A stretch of 64,000 nt of DNA from positions 248,001 to 312,000 of the forward strand of contig NZ_BDCU01000017.1 of NCBI RefSeq assembly GCF_001618425.1. Direction: 5' to 3'. The notes below the pieces were generated by a model, which was given only the letters and a program-made list of their open reading frames with translations, was not told where the DNA came from and did not search any database. This document shows, in pieces, positions 34,967 to 43,241 of this stretch. Both the position numbers and the translations under genes were made by a program. Each line of letters begins with the position of its first letter. The first letter of the stretch is position 1. This DNA comes from Nocardia fusca NBRC 14340 (GTDB lineage Bacteria; Actinomycetota; Actinomycetes; Mycobacteriales; Mycobacteriaceae).

Positions 34967-35605
34967 TCAGGCGGCGACGGGCTGCGTCGCGCGCGCACGC
35001 AGCTTGTTCAACGCCCGGTACTGCATGACCCGGATCACGCCGGGGCTGGTGCCGATCGCCGCCGCGGTTTCGGCCGCGCTCCAGCCCAGCACGATCCGCA
35101 TCACCAGTACCTCCCGGTGCACCGGGTTGAGCTGCTGCATCAGTTCGCGGGCCAGGGCACCGCGTTCGGCGGCCAGCGCCCACTCCTCGGGGCCCGCCGC
35201 GGTGGACACCGCTTCGGGCACCTCGGCCATGGGATAGGCCGGATGGACCTGGGCACCGCGGAACGCGTCGGACACCTTGTTCGCCGCGATGCCGTACACG
35301 AAGGCGAGGAACGACTTCCCCTGATCCCGGTAGCGCCCGATGGCGTGCACGGTGGCCATCAGCACCTCCTGCGCCACATCATCGGCGGTGACGTGCAGAT
35401 GGGCGGCGTTGCCCAGGCGGGTCCGGCAGTAACGCTGAACCAGGGGCTGGACCAGTCGCAGGATCTCGGCCACGGCGGCGCGGTCACCGCCGGCCGCCGC
35501 CGGGACGAGAACGTCCAGTTCGGCGGAGATCCGGCGGCTCTGGGACCGCACCGGATGTTCGGATCCCCGCTCGGGGCGGGTGATCGGGTGCTGCTCGGCT
35601 CGCAT
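34967..35605 (-). CDS. SigD/ShbA-like ECF RNA polymerase sigma factor
   Basis: A 212-residue ECF sigma factor. Region 2 contains VTADDVAQEVLMATVHAIGRY followed by FLAFVYGIAANKVSDAFR. Region 4 contains LNPVHREVLVMRIVLGWSAAETAAAIG with the recognition helix SPGVIRVMQYRALNKLR. It most resembles the SigD of mycobacteria and ShbA of Streptomyces, which have the same FLAFxYGIAAxKVxDAxR signature. No anti-sigma gene follows. This gene has no counterpart between Rv2692 and Rv2693c, so it is an insertion into the conserved order. ATG 35605 follows GAGAGGA. A direct-repeat array lies upstream. Confidence 0.88.
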   Translation of the reverse strand: MRAEQHPITRPERGSEHPVRSQSRRISAELDVLVPAAAGGDRAAVAEILRLVQPLVQRYCRTRLGNAAHLHVTADDVAQEVLMATVHAIGRYRDQGKSFLAFVYGIAANKVSDAFRGAQVHPAYPMAEVPEAVSTAAGPEEWALAAERGALARELMQQLNPVHREVLVMRIVLGWSAAETAAAIGTSPGVIRVMQYRALNKLRARATQPVAA

Positions 35606-35677
35606 TCGCCAGTCCTCTCGGGGAGATCGTCTTCGTCAACGATCGTCCGATGAACGGCGCGCGCGGGATAGACACCA

Positions 35678-35733
35678 AAGGGTGGGTCCTCGACCACCCT
35701 TCGAATGACGCCGGCCGCACCTTCGAATGACGC
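35678..35733. repeat. Direct and inverted repeats upstream of the ECF sigma gene
   Basis: CCTTCGAATGACGC occurs at 35698-35711 and 35720-35733, a spacing of 22 bp or two helical turns. An 8-bp inverted repeat AAGGGTGG/CCACCCTT (35678-35685 and 35694-35701, 8-nt loop) overlaps the first copy. The array lies about 75-130 nt upstream of the sigma gene and also just beyond the end of the DUF3159 gene. It looks like a regulator-binding region. Confidence 0.6.
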
Positions 35734-35746
35734 GGCGCCGCGAAAG

Positions 35747-36478
35747 TCAGGCCGGGCCGGCGGAATGCCGTCCGGAGCCGGCGGGCAGATGCCCGGCCCG
35801 GCGCACCGCCCAGACCGTCACCACCAGCGCGACTGCGGTGAGCGGCCAGCCCATCGCGATCCGCGCGGCAGCGAGCCAGCCCGTGTTGTCGGTGTCGTAG
35901 AGGTGGTTCTGCACCAGGTAGCGGGCACCGAAGACGAGCACCCACGCCACGGTCGCCAGGTCGTAGAGACGGACCACCCGCGGATCCGCGCGCCAGTCGC
36001 CGCTGTGGCCGTTGAGCACGCCCCACACCACCCCGACCAGGGGCCGCCGGACGAGTATCGAGATCAGGAACGCAGCCCCGTAGATCAGGCTGGTGTAGAT
36101 CCCGAACAGGAAGAAGCCTTTGGCCTCGCCCACCCGCCAGGCGATCAGCGCGCAGATACCCACGCCCACGAAACCGGAGACGGCGGGCTGGATCGGCTCG
36201 CGGCGCACCAGCCGCCAGACCAGGATCGCCGTCGCCACCCCGAGCGCGGCCCAGATCGCCGCGGTGAGCCCGAACACGGTGTTCACCGGGACGAAGACCA
36301 GAACCGGCAGCGTCGAGTAGATCAGGCCGCCGAAGCCGCCCAGCTGTTCCAGCAGGGTCTGCTTGTCCGGTTCCGCAGGAGTGTCGTCGGCGGAACCGGC
36401 CCGGGCGGCGGGCGCGGATTCCGGAGTGGTCGCGGCCCGGGGCAGCGGTCTGGTGGCGTACTCGTCGCTCGATGGCAT
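35747..36478 (-). CDS. DUF3159 membrane protein (Rv2693c-like)
   Basis: A 243-residue protein with a polar, Pro/Ala-rich N-terminus (1-45) and about five or six transmembrane segments. The block LLEQLGGFGGLIYSTLPVLVFVPVN is diagnostic of the DUF3159 family. Function unknown. It begins 3 nt after the OB-fold gene ends, so the two form an operon as with Rv2694c-Rv2693c. Confidence 0.88.
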   Translation of the reverse strand: MPSSDEYATRPLPRAATTPESAPAARAGSADDTPAEPDKQTLLEQLGGFGGLIYSTLPVLVFVPVNTVFGLTAAIWAALGVATAILVWRLVRREPIQPAVSGFVGVGICALIAWRVGEAKGFFLFGIYTSLIYGAAFLISILVRRPLVGVVWGVLNGHSGDWRADPRVVRLYDLATVAWVLVFGARYLVQNHLYDTDNTGWLAAARIAMGWPLTAVALVVTVWAVRRAGHLPAGSGRHSAGPA

Positions 36479-36481
36479 ACG

Positions 36482-36886
36482 TCAGCTGTTTCCGCGCAAT
36501 TCGTAGTAGGGGTTGTACATCACCTTGCGGCCTTCGCGTTCTCCCACCCGGCCGCGCACCATGATGCGCCGTCCCGATTCGATACCGGGAATCCGGCGTC
36601 GTCCGATCCACACCAGGGTGATGGCATCGGTACCGTCGAAGAACTCCGCCTGCATACTCGCACCCGAGGACTGCGGACAGGAGTCGACACTGCGCAAACG
36701 GCCCAGCATCGTCGCCTCCTCACCGCGCCGGCACTCCGAGACCCGGCAGGCGCCCGAAGCGTCCGCCTTCTCCGCCAGCTCCTCGGCGTCGAGCTGATCG
36801 ATATCCTCGGTCAATCTGCGGCCGAGCCTGCGAAAATATCCGGTCGCGGACTTGGCGCCCGCTTTTCTTCCTGCCGCGGCAGACAT
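36482..36886 (-). CDS. OB-fold nucleic-acid-binding-type protein (Rv2694c-like)
   Basis: A 134-residue protein. The N-terminal part holds a Lys/Arg-rich stretch, and the C-terminal half is an OB-fold (TMLGRLRSVDSCPQ to MVRGRVGEREGRKVMYNPYYEL). OB-folds of this type bind single-stranded nucleic acid or act as adaptors. ATG 36886 follows GGAG at about 9 nt and was chosen over an upstream start. It is co-transcribed with the DUF3159 gene. Confidence 0.85.
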   Translation of the reverse strand: MSAAAGRKAGAKSATGYFRRLGRRLTEDIDQLDAEELAEKADASGACRVSECRRGEEATMLGRLRSVDSCPQSSGASMQAEFFDGTDAITLVWIGRRRIPGIESGRRIMVRGRVGEREGRKVMYNPYYELRGNS

Positions 36887-37008
36887 CGCCTGCTCTCCTG
36901 TGCGCGGACGACATGGTTCGCACGTCATCCGAATTCCTTACTCCGGCCCGGCTGTAGCCGTACCCGCCACTGTAGATGGGTACCGGCGGCACCGCTACGC
37001 TCGGTCCG

Positions 37009-37707
37009 GTGTTCGATTCCCCACGTCCGGCCGTTGTCGTCGCCCTGCCCGGAACCGGTTCCGACGCACACTTCGCCCGCCGCGCGTTCGGCCCCGCATC
37101 CGCCGCCGCGGGAATCGATTTCGTCGCCGTGGACCCCGATCCGGCCGCGGTGATCGAGAGCTACCGCGCCGCCCTGGACGACGCCGCGACCCGCGGCCCG
37201 GTGCTGGCGGCGGGTATCTCGCTCGGCGCCGCGGTCGCCGTCGAATGGGCCGCGGGCCGGGAACCGGGCGAGGTCGGTGGTGTGGTGGCGGCCCTGCCCG
37301 CGTGGACCGGTCCGGATACCGCGGAATGCCCCGCCACACACAGTGCGGCGGTCACCGCGGCCCAGTTGCGCGCCGAGGGCCTGGACGCGGTGATCGCCAG
37401 GATGCGGGCGAGCAGCCCCGGCTGGCTGGCCGACGCGCTCACCCGGTCGTGGCGCTCGCAGTGGCCCGGGCTGCCGGCGGCGCTGGAGGAAGCGGCGCAG
37501 TACAAATGGCCGGAACCCACCCTGCTGGACGCGCTGAGCGTCCCCCTGGCGGTGATCGCCGCTGCGGATGACCCGGTGCATCCGGTGACCGTGGGACGGG
37601 AATGGGCACACCGGGCACCCCGGTCGGCACTCACCGAGGTGACGCTGGACGAATTCGGCGCCGATCCGGGCATCGTGGGGCGGCTGGCGCTGCGGCACCT
37701 CGGCTGA
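37009..37707 (+). CDS. Alpha/beta-hydrolase (Rv2695-like)
   Basis: About 232 residues from GTG 37009. This start lies 7 nt after a TACGCT box (36996-37001), fitting a leaderless mRNA; an ATG at 36976 is possible but has no ribosome site. The nucleophile Ser is in AAGISLGAAVA (GxSxG). The likely acid is in IAAADDPVHPV, where the sequence also offers a nearby His. The oxyanion region is VALPGTGSD. No signal peptide. Substrate unknown. It is at the Rv2695 position. Confidence 0.82.
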   Translation: MFDSPRPAVVVALPGTGSDAHFARRAFGPASAAAGIDFVAVDPDPAAVIESYRAALDDAATRGPVLAAGISLGAAVAVEWAAGREPGEVGGVVAALPAWTGPDTAECPATHSAAVTAAQLRAEGLDAVIARMRASSPGWLADALTRSWRSQWPGLPAALEEAAQYKWPEPTLLDALSVPLAVIAAADDPVHPVTVGREWAHRAPRSALTEVTLDEFGADPGIVGRLALRHLG

Positions 37708-37747
37708 CACCGCCGCCCGGCCATTCGACCGGATCCGTGCCCCCGGC

Positions 37748-37784
37748 CGCGTGGTCCGGTGCCGCTCGGGCACCGGACCACGCG
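37748..37784. terminator. Bidirectional terminator
   Basis: A perfect 16-bp stem (37748-37763 with 37769-37784) with a 5-nt loop lies between the converging hydrolase and DUF3710 genes. There is no U-tract, but the stability is very high. Confidence 0.88.
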
Positions 37785-37789
37785 ATCGG

Positions 37790-38722
37790 TCAGTTACGAC
37801 CGAGCTGCTGCATCGCCGACCCTTCGGCGCCCCGCCGCGGCTGCTGCGGCTGCTGGGGCGGCAGCACCGCGGGCGTCGGCGAGGGCCGGGCGCCGGGCGG
37901 CGGGGTCGCGACCTGCTGCTGGGCCTGCTGTTGTTGCTGCTGCTGGTGGGCGGCGGTGAGCTGTTCGGCGAGCTGCTGGGGCAAAACCACCGGAAGCGGT
38001 TCACGCACCGGCAGCGCGTCGGTTCCCCGTCGGATGATCGTCTCGCTGAGCACGGTGCGCGCCGCCACGACCAGCGGGCCGCCCGCCGCGGTGGAACCCG
38101 AGGGTCCCGCCGCCACCAGCCGGATCATCCACCGGTAACCGTCCACCCCGATGAAGCGCAGATCGGCGCCCTCGGTGACGGCCACCAGTTCCCGGCCCCA
38201 CGGGCCCTTCTCCACCGAGACCCGGGCCCCGTCCTTGCGCAGCGATTCCGCCAGGTCGGCCGCGACCGTGCGCCACTGGCCCTTGGATTTCGGCGCGGCG
38301 TAGGCCGCGACAGTGATGCGTCCGTGTTCGGTGGCCAGATGGACCGCCTGCGGGGTGCCCTGCGGGGTCATCTCGACCTGCAACTGCCCGCCCGGCGGCA
38401 CCGGCAGGATCACCGAGCCCAGGTCGAGCCGCGTATCGGTGAAGTTCTCCAGCACCTCGGCGACATCGTCGTAGTCGTAGGGGCCGCGCCGCTGGGGTTC
38501 GGTGTCGGGATCGTCGATCGCGGCGTCGTAGGCGTCGCTGTAGGCGGCGCCGTCGTAACCGTCGTCGTAGCTGTCGTCGTAGGGCTCGTCGTATTCGGCG
38601 CGGTGGTAGCCGCCGTCGTCGTAGTCCTCGTATTCGCCGGTCTCGTACTCACCCGTGGTGTACTCGCCGGTGTCGTTCCCGTCGCCGGATCTGCGTCCGC
38701 CGGATTTCCGTCGTCCGAACAT
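37790..38722 (-). CDS. DUF3710 protein (Rv2696c-like)
   Basis: A 310-residue protein with three parts. Residues 1-85 are acidic and Tyr-rich with three TGEY/TGEYE repeats and several YDD units. Residues 90-235 form the DUF3710 domain (VILPVPPGGQLQVEMTP, GPWGRELVA, FIGVDGYRWMIRLVAAGPS). The end is a Gln/Pro-rich tail containing a run of Gln residues. ATG 38722 lies 1 nt after the dut stop, so it is coupled to dut, as in Rv2697c-Rv2696c. Function unknown. Confidence 0.88.
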   Translation of the reverse strand: MFGRRKSGGRRSGDGNDTGEYTTGEYETGEYEDYDDGGYHRAEYDEPYDDSYDDGYDGAAYSDAYDAAIDDPDTEPQRRGPYDYDDVAEVLENFTDTRLDLGSVILPVPPGGQLQVEMTPQGTPQAVHLATEHGRITVAAYAAPKSKGQWRTVAADLAESLRKDGARVSVEKGPWGRELVAVTEGADLRFIGVDGYRWMIRLVAAGPSGSTAAGGPLVVAARTVLSETIIRRGTDALPVREPLPVVLPQQLAEQLTAAHQQQQQQQAQQQVATPPPGARPSPTPAVLPPQQPQQPRRGAEGSAMQQLGRN

Positions 38723-38723
38723 G

Positions 38724-39218
38724 TCAGGCCTCCTTGCCGTCGGCGGGCTCCGCCCCGCCCGGCGTCAAACTCGCGTGTCCCCCGCTGGATCCGTAACCGC
38801 CCGCGCCGCGCGCGGACTCGTCGAGCCGGTCCACCGCCACGAACTCGACCAGTTCCACCCGCTGCACCAGCAGCTGCGCGATCCGGTCACCGCGGCGCAA
38901 TTCGATGGGTGTGCGCGGATCGTGGTTGATCAGGCATACCTTGATCTCACCCCGGTAGCCGGCGTCGATGGTCCCCGGCGTGTTCACCACGGATAGTCCG
39001 GCCTTGGCCGCCAGCCCGGAGCGGGGATGGATCAGGCCCACGGTGCCCACCGGCAGCGCGACAGCGATACCGGTGCCGACCAGTACCCGCTCTCCCGGCT
39101 CCAGGACGACGTCCTCGGCGGTGCACAGATCCACGCCCGCGTCGCCGGCGTGGGCGCGCGTCGGCATGGGAATCCCGGGGTCCAGCCGGAGCAGCGGTAT
39201 GGGTGAGAGTGCGTTCAC
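38724..39218 (-). CDS. dut: Dut, dUTP pyrophosphatase
   Basis: A 164-residue trimeric dUTPase that converts dUTP to dUMP, keeping uracil out of DNA and feeding thymidylate synthesis. All five motifs are visible: HAGDAGVDL (1), HPRSGLA (2), [14 protein letters not shown] (3), [10 protein letters not shown] (4) and [11 protein letters not shown] (5, C-terminal arm). GTG 39218 lies 8 nt after TAGGCT (39227-39232 on the minus strand), suggesting leaderless translation. It corresponds to Rv2697c. Confidence 0.97.
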   Translation of the reverse strand: MNALSPIPLLRLDPGIPMPTRAHAGDAGVDLCTAEDVVLEPGERVLVGTGIAVALPVGTVGLIHPRSGLAAKAGLSVVNTPGTIDAGYRGEIKVCLINHDPRTPIELRRGDRIAQLLVQRVELVEFVAVDRLDESARGAGGYGSSGGHASLTPGGAEPADGKEA

Positions 39219-39270
39219 GTCCGACCAGCCTACGCGCAGGCCCGGCGTGGGTGTCGCTTAGTGTTGAGTC

Positions 39271-39786
39271 GTGTCCGACCAGCCTCGACCCACCGAAACC
39301 GAGCGCCCCGCGCGACCGGAACCGACCGCCTATCGCGAACGCCTCTGGGTGCCGCTGTGGTGGTGGCCGGTGGGCTTCGCCCTCGCCGGTCTGCTCGCCG
39401 CGGAGATCCATATGGGAGCGCCCGGCCTGCGGGCCTGGCTGCCGTATGTCCTGCTGTTCCCGGTGCCCGTCTGGGTGCTGCTGTGGATGAGCCGGCATCG
39501 CCTCGAAGTCACCCCGGACGCGACGGGTACCCCCGAACTGCGGGTGGACCGGGCCCATCTTCCGGTATCGTTCGTCGCCCGGGCGACCGTGGTGCCCAGA
39601 AGCGCCAAGAGTGCGGCACTGGGCCGGCAGCTCGATCCCGCGGCTTATGTCCAGCACCGGCCGTGGATCGGCACCATGGTCCTGCTGGTTCTCGACGACC
39701 CGGACGATCCGACACCCTACTGGCTGGTCAGCACACGTCGGCCCACGGCGGTCCTGGCCGCGCTCGGACTTCCGAGCGCGGATTGA
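39271..39786 (+). CDS. DUF3093 membrane protein (Rv2698-like)
   Basis: A 171-residue protein with two N-terminal transmembrane helices (WWPVGFALAGLLAAEI and WLPYVLLFPVPVWVLLW) and a soluble C-terminal domain ending in YWLVSTRRPTAVLAAL. Function unknown. GTG 39271 lies 6 nt after TAGTGT (39259-39264). It is divergent from dut. Confidence 0.88.
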   Translation: MSDQPRPTETERPARPEPTAYRERLWVPLWWWPVGFALAGLLAAEIHMGAPGLRAWLPYVLLFPVPVWVLLWMSRHRLEVTPDATGTPELRVDRAHLPVSFVARATVVPRSAKSAALGRQLDPAAYVQHRPWIGTMVLLVLDDPDDPTPYWLVSTRRPTAVLAALGLPSAD

Positions 39787-39799
39787 CCTCACGCTCCGC

Positions 39800-40102
39800 T
39801 CAGGCCGCGCAATCCATGCAGATCATCTGACCGCCTGCCTCACTGGCGAGGCGGCTGCGGTGATGTACCAGGAAACAGCTCGAGCAGGTGAACTCGTCGG
39901 CCTGTTTCGGGATCACCCGAACCGTCAGCACTTCCTCGGACAGGTCCGCGCCGGGGAGCTCGAACGACTCCGCGGTATCGGATTCGTCGACATCCACGAC
40001 GGCGGACTGGGCCTCGTTGCGACGAGCCTTCAGCTCCTCCAGCGAATCCTCCGACACATCGTCGGACTCGGTACGCCTCGGTGCGTCATAGTCGGTTGCC
40101 AT
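39800..40102 (-). CDS. DUF4193 protein (Rv2699c-like)
   Basis: A 100-residue protein with an acidic N-terminal half (DDVSEDSLEELKARR). A C-terminal zinc-ribbon has CSSC near residue 72 and CMDC near residue 95. The family is conserved across actinobacteria and abundant in mycobacteria, with no assigned function. ATG 40102 follows GAGGGG at 7 nt. Its closest plausible promoter, TATTGT on the minus strand near 40325, would give a long 5' leader. Confidence 0.9.
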   Translation of the reverse strand: MATDYDAPRRTESDDVSEDSLEELKARRNEAQSAVVDVDESDTAESFELPGADLSEEVLTVRVIPKQADEFTCSSCFLVHHRSRLASEAGGQMICMDCAA

Positions 40103-40491
40103 GTCGTTCCCCTCGTCCTTACTCCGTATATCCGGATCGGCGCACGCCGTCTCTCGACCGCGCCCGCCGCCCCGCCGGTGGTGCACTTCACACCCGCACC
40201 GGTCCTCTATCAGCGCGAACCCAATGGACTCACCTCCGATAGCGTCCGGACAACGCATGAGTTGCCCTGCTTGTTCCCGCGACCGAACGCCGATTTACTC
40301 ATGGATATTTCGGTCTGGGCGGCCAGACAATAGCGGACGGTGCGGAAAATGTCGCAATCGAAACCCAGCCGTGTCGAAACCGCTGGGCAATCGATACGCC
40401 GCCCGGAGCGAGCCGTGACCGGCCCTGGTAACGCGCCCGGAGCGGCCCGGGTAATGCGCGGCACGCGGGCGGGGGTACGTACAGTGTCGAC
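40103..40491. other. Long intergenic region between DUF4193 gene and cei
   Basis: 389 nt between divergent genes, with lower GC between about 40220 and 40390. It contains a possible minus-strand promoter, a 30-codon open frame at 40210-40302 (see findings) and, at its right end, the cei promoter box. No other gene or RNA fold is recognised. Confidence 0.45.
40480..40485 (+). promoter_or_regulatory. -10 box of cei
   Basis: TACAGT ends 6 nt before the GTG start of cei at 40492, so transcription would begin at or next to the start codon. No convincing -35 element is visible. Confidence 0.55.
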
Positions 40492-41172
40492 GTGGTTTCA
40501 CTGATCACCGAAGGCAGACCGACGGATGCCAAAGGCCGTCCCTACCCGCGTCGACGGCCGCGCCCCTGGCTGATTCTCGTGGTTGTTCTCATGGTTGTTT
40601 GCGCAGGTCTGTGGATCAAGGCACTGACCACCAACGACGACGACCACACGCCGATGGCATGCAATTCGCCGACCCCGGCCACCGATCCCAAGGCCGCGCC
40701 GCAGCCGCTGCCCGGCCAGCGGGTCGGGGCGAGTCGCCTCGAGGATGTGGAACCCGCACCGACCTCGGGTACCCAGGTGCGTGTCCTGAACGCCAACGGA
40801 CAGCGCGGTCAGGCCGCGCACGTCGCGGCTCAGCTCGGCGATCTGGGTTTCGGCAGCCCGCCCGGGGATCCATACGGTAACGATCCGATATACGCCAACG
40901 GCGACCTGGAATGCACCGGCCAGATCCGGTTCGGTGAGAACGGCCGCCCGGTCGCGGCCGCGGTACAGCTGGCCGTCCCGTGTGCCGAGCTCATCGAGGA
41001 CAAACGCTCCGACGAATCCGTCGACCTGGTGCTCGGCTCGTTGTTCGGCGGCGACCTGCAACCCAACAACGACGCCGAGGAAGTGCTGCGGTCGCTGAAG
41101 AACCCGGTGAGTGGGGAGAGCCCCGCGATCGATCCGGATATGCTCGCGGCCGCCCGGACCGCCCGCTGCTGA
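40492..41172 (+). CDS. cei: Cei, envelope integrity protein (LytR C-terminal domain)
   Basis: A 226-residue protein with a short cytosolic Arg/Pro-rich N-terminus, one transmembrane helix (LILVVVLMVVCAGLWI, near 27-42) and an extracytoplasmic LytR_C-like domain. The domain has GTQVRVLNANGQRGQAAHVAAQL near 92-114 and conserved Cys in MACNSP, LECTG and AVPCAEL. The mycobacterial homologue Rv2700 is required for normal envelope integrity and virulence. The start is GTG 40492, leaderless. It is divergent from the DUF4193 gene and converges on suhB. Confidence 0.9.
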   Translation: MVSLITEGRPTDAKGRPYPRRRPRPWLILVVVLMVVCAGLWIKALTTNDDDHTPMACNSPTPATDPKAAPQPLPGQRVGASRLEDVEPAPTSGTQVRVLNANGQRGQAAHVAAQLGDLGFGSPPGDPYGNDPIYANGDLECTGQIRFGENGRPVAAAVQLAVPCAELIEDKRSDESVDLVLGSLFGGDLQPNNDAEEVLRSLKNPVSGESPAIDPDMLAAARTARC

Positions 41173-41194
41173 CCGCGGGCGCCCGGGCCGGGGG

Positions 41195-42106
41195 TCAGGC
41201 CTCCGGAATCGGCGCGGCGACGCCCAGGCGATCGAGGAGCGCGAACAGTTCGTCGGCGATACCGGGCGCCGCGGCCACCACGAGTGCCCCCGCGGCACCG
41301 GTCGTGGGCAGCGGGGGCAGCCGCAGCACCGCGCCGGCCTCGGCCGCGATCAGCGCGCCGGCCGCCCAGTCCCACGGATTGAGACCGTGCTCGTAGTGCG
41401 CGTCCACCCGCCCCTCGGCGACCATGCACAGATCCAGTGCGGCCGCGCCGATCCGGCGGATATCCCGCACATGCGGCAGCAACTCGGCGACGCAGGCCGC
41501 CTGCCGGGTCCGCCGTTCGACCCCGTAGGCGAAGCCGGTCGCTACCAGCGCCAGCCGCGCGGAGCGCACCGGGTTGCACCGCAGCGGCGTATCGCGGCCG
41601 TCCGGGCCGATCCGCAGCGCCCCGAGGCCGGTGGCCGCGGTGTAGACCGTTGACGCCGCGATATCGGCGACCGCGCCCGCGACCGGTCGCCCGCCGCGCA
41701 CCGCGGCCACCGAGACCGCGTAGGCCGGGATCCCGTAGAGGAAGTTCACGGTCCCGTCGATCGGGTCGACCACCCACACCACCTCGTCGTCCCCCGCCGC
41801 GGCCAGATCGCCGCCGCCCTCTTCGCCGAGGATGTGGTCGCCGGGTCGCAGCCGGGCCAGTTCGTCGCGGATGAGCTGTTCGGTCTCGGTATCGACGACG
41901 GTCACCGGATCGGTCGGGGTGCTCTTGGTCCGCACCGCGGCCTCGGCGGAGGCGGCGGAGGCGAAGACCTCGCGACGGCGGACCCGGGCATGCGCGGCGG
42001 CGATACCGGCCAGATGGGCCGCGATCCGGCGCAGCACGGTGGCATCGGCGGGGGCGGGTTCGGTGGCAGCGGTGAGAGACCAAATCGATTCCGGCACGTC
42101 CTCCAT
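41195..42106 (-). CDS. suhB: SuhB, inositol monophosphatase family
   Basis: A 303-residue Mg-dependent phosphatase. Signatures: GEEGGG with the metal-binding Glu, VDPIDGTVNFLYG (DPxDGTxN), and the C-terminal NPWDWAAGALIAAEAGA. It dephosphorylates inositol-1-phosphate, needed for phosphatidylinositol mannosides and mycothiol. ATG 42106 was chosen; upstream codons in the same frame have no homology. It is at the Rv2701c position, divergent from ppgK. Confidence 0.93.
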   Translation of the reverse strand: MEDVPESIWSLTAATEPAPADATVLRRIAAHLAGIAAAHARVRRREVFASAASAEAAVRTKSTPTDPVTVVDTETEQLIRDELARLRPGDHILGEEGGGDLAAAGDDEVVWVVDPIDGTVNFLYGIPAYAVSVAAVRGGRPVAGAVADIAASTVYTAATGLGALRIGPDGRDTPLRCNPVRSARLALVATGFAYGVERRTRQAACVAELLPHVRDIRRIGAAALDLCMVAEGRVDAHYEHGLNPWDWAAGALIAAEAGAVLRLPPLPTTGAAGALVVAAAPGIADELFALLDRLGVAAPIPEA

Positions 42107-42314
42107 CGGAGCACAGATCCTGCGATGAGGTCGTTCGGGCGCGCACATTACCCTTGTCGTGCACACCACACCGGCGGAGCGCGGCCGCGGAGGAGGCAGC
42201 GGGACGCGGGTGGCCGGCCGACGCCGTCCGGATCTCCTCGCGCGCGGCCGGGCCCACCCGGAAACCGGTGCGGCACACCATGACATCAGCCAGCACAGGG
42301 AACGAGGAACCCGC

Positions 42315-43073
42315 ATGTCCGTTGGACGGCACGCGTTCGGCATCGATATCGGCGGCAGCGGCGTCAAGGGCGCCGCGGTCGACCTGGACACCGGGGAGCT
42401 CGTGCACGAGCGCATCAAGATCGCGACCCCGCATCCGTCCACCCCGGACGCGGTCGCGGCCGCCGTGGCGAAGTTGGTCGAGACCACGGGCTGGGACGGA
42501 CCGGTGGGTCTCACCCTGCCGTGCGTGGTCCTCGACGGTGTCGCGCACACCGCGGCCAATGTCGACAGATCCTGGATCGGCACCGACGCCCGGGCCCTGT
42601 TCGCGGCGGCACTCGGCGGTCGCGAGGTGACCGTGCTCAACGATGCCGACGCCGCGGGACTCGCCGAGGACCGCTATGGCGCCGCCCGCGATATCCACGG
42701 GCTCGTACTCCTGCTCACATTCGGTACCGGAATCGGTTCCGCGCTGCTCAACAACGGCTCACTCGTTCCGAACACCGAACTCGGGCATCTCGAGATCGGC
42801 GGCATGGAAACCGAGCACCGGGCCGCCGCCTCGGTCAAAGAGCGGGAGAACCTCGACTACCCCGAGTGGGCGGCGCGGGTCAGCACCGTGCTGAGCGGCC
42901 TGGAGGCCCTTTTCTGGCCGACGGTGATCGTGGCCGGTGGCGGGATCAGCCGCGACGCCGACCAGTGGATTCCACTGCTGACCAACCGTACCCGCGTGGT
43001 CCCGGCGAACTTGAGGAACACAGCGGGTATCGTCGGCGCGGCCATGGCCGTCGATGCCGGGATCACCCCCTGA
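42315..43073 (+). CDS. ppgK: PpgK, polyphosphate glucokinase
   Basis: A 252-residue ROK-type kinase that phosphorylates glucose using polyphosphate or ATP. FGIDIGGSGVKGA is the phosphate-binding loop, LTFGTGIGSALLNNG the second nucleotide/glucose site, and ELGHLEIGG the glucose-binding His/Glu region. ATG 42315 has GAGGAA 7 nt upstream. It matches Rv2702 and lies just before sigA. Confidence 0.95.
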   Translation: MSVGRHAFGIDIGGSGVKGAAVDLDTGELVHERIKIATPHPSTPDAVAAAVAKLVETTGWDGPVGLTLPCVVLDGVAHTAANVDRSWIGTDARALFAAALGGREVTVLNDADAAGLAEDRYGAARDIHGLVLLLTFGTGIGSALLNNGSLVPNTELGHLEIGGMETEHRAAASVKERENLDYPEWAARVSTVLSGLEALFWPTVIVAGGGISRDADQWIPLLTNRTRVVPANLRNTAGIVGAAMAVDAGITP

Positions 43074-43114
43074 GGTTCTCCATGGCACGGGCCAGTGCAC
43101 ACTGGTCGGATCGT

Positions 43115-43120
43115 TACAAT
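43115..43120 (+). promoter_or_regulatory. Candidate -10 box upstream of sigA
   Basis: TACAAT lies about 120 nt before the sigA start, with no clear -35. A small inverted repeat ACCGGC/GCCGGT (43151-43156 and 43163-43168) follows it and could be a weak terminator of ppgK or part of the sigA leader. Confidence 0.45.
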
Positions 43121-43241
43121 GGAAGCACCCGGCGGTGAGCCGGACCCCCGACCGGCGTTTTAGCCGGTAAACCCGACAGACCGCTCCGCCGGAATACTAC
43201 TCTGGCGTGACGCCGCACGAGACCGTCACGAAAGGGCGTAC

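Noticed and set aside
37850..38700. Tandem-repeat or frameshift artefact in the DUF3710 gene
   Set aside because: The Gln run and TGEY/YDD repeats are in frame, flank a normal domain and match low-complexity ends known in the family.
43151..43168. ACCGGC/GCCGGT hairpin as a ppgK terminator
   Set aside because: The stem is only 6 bp, has no U-tract and lies within the likely sigA leader, so it is noted only with the promoter.
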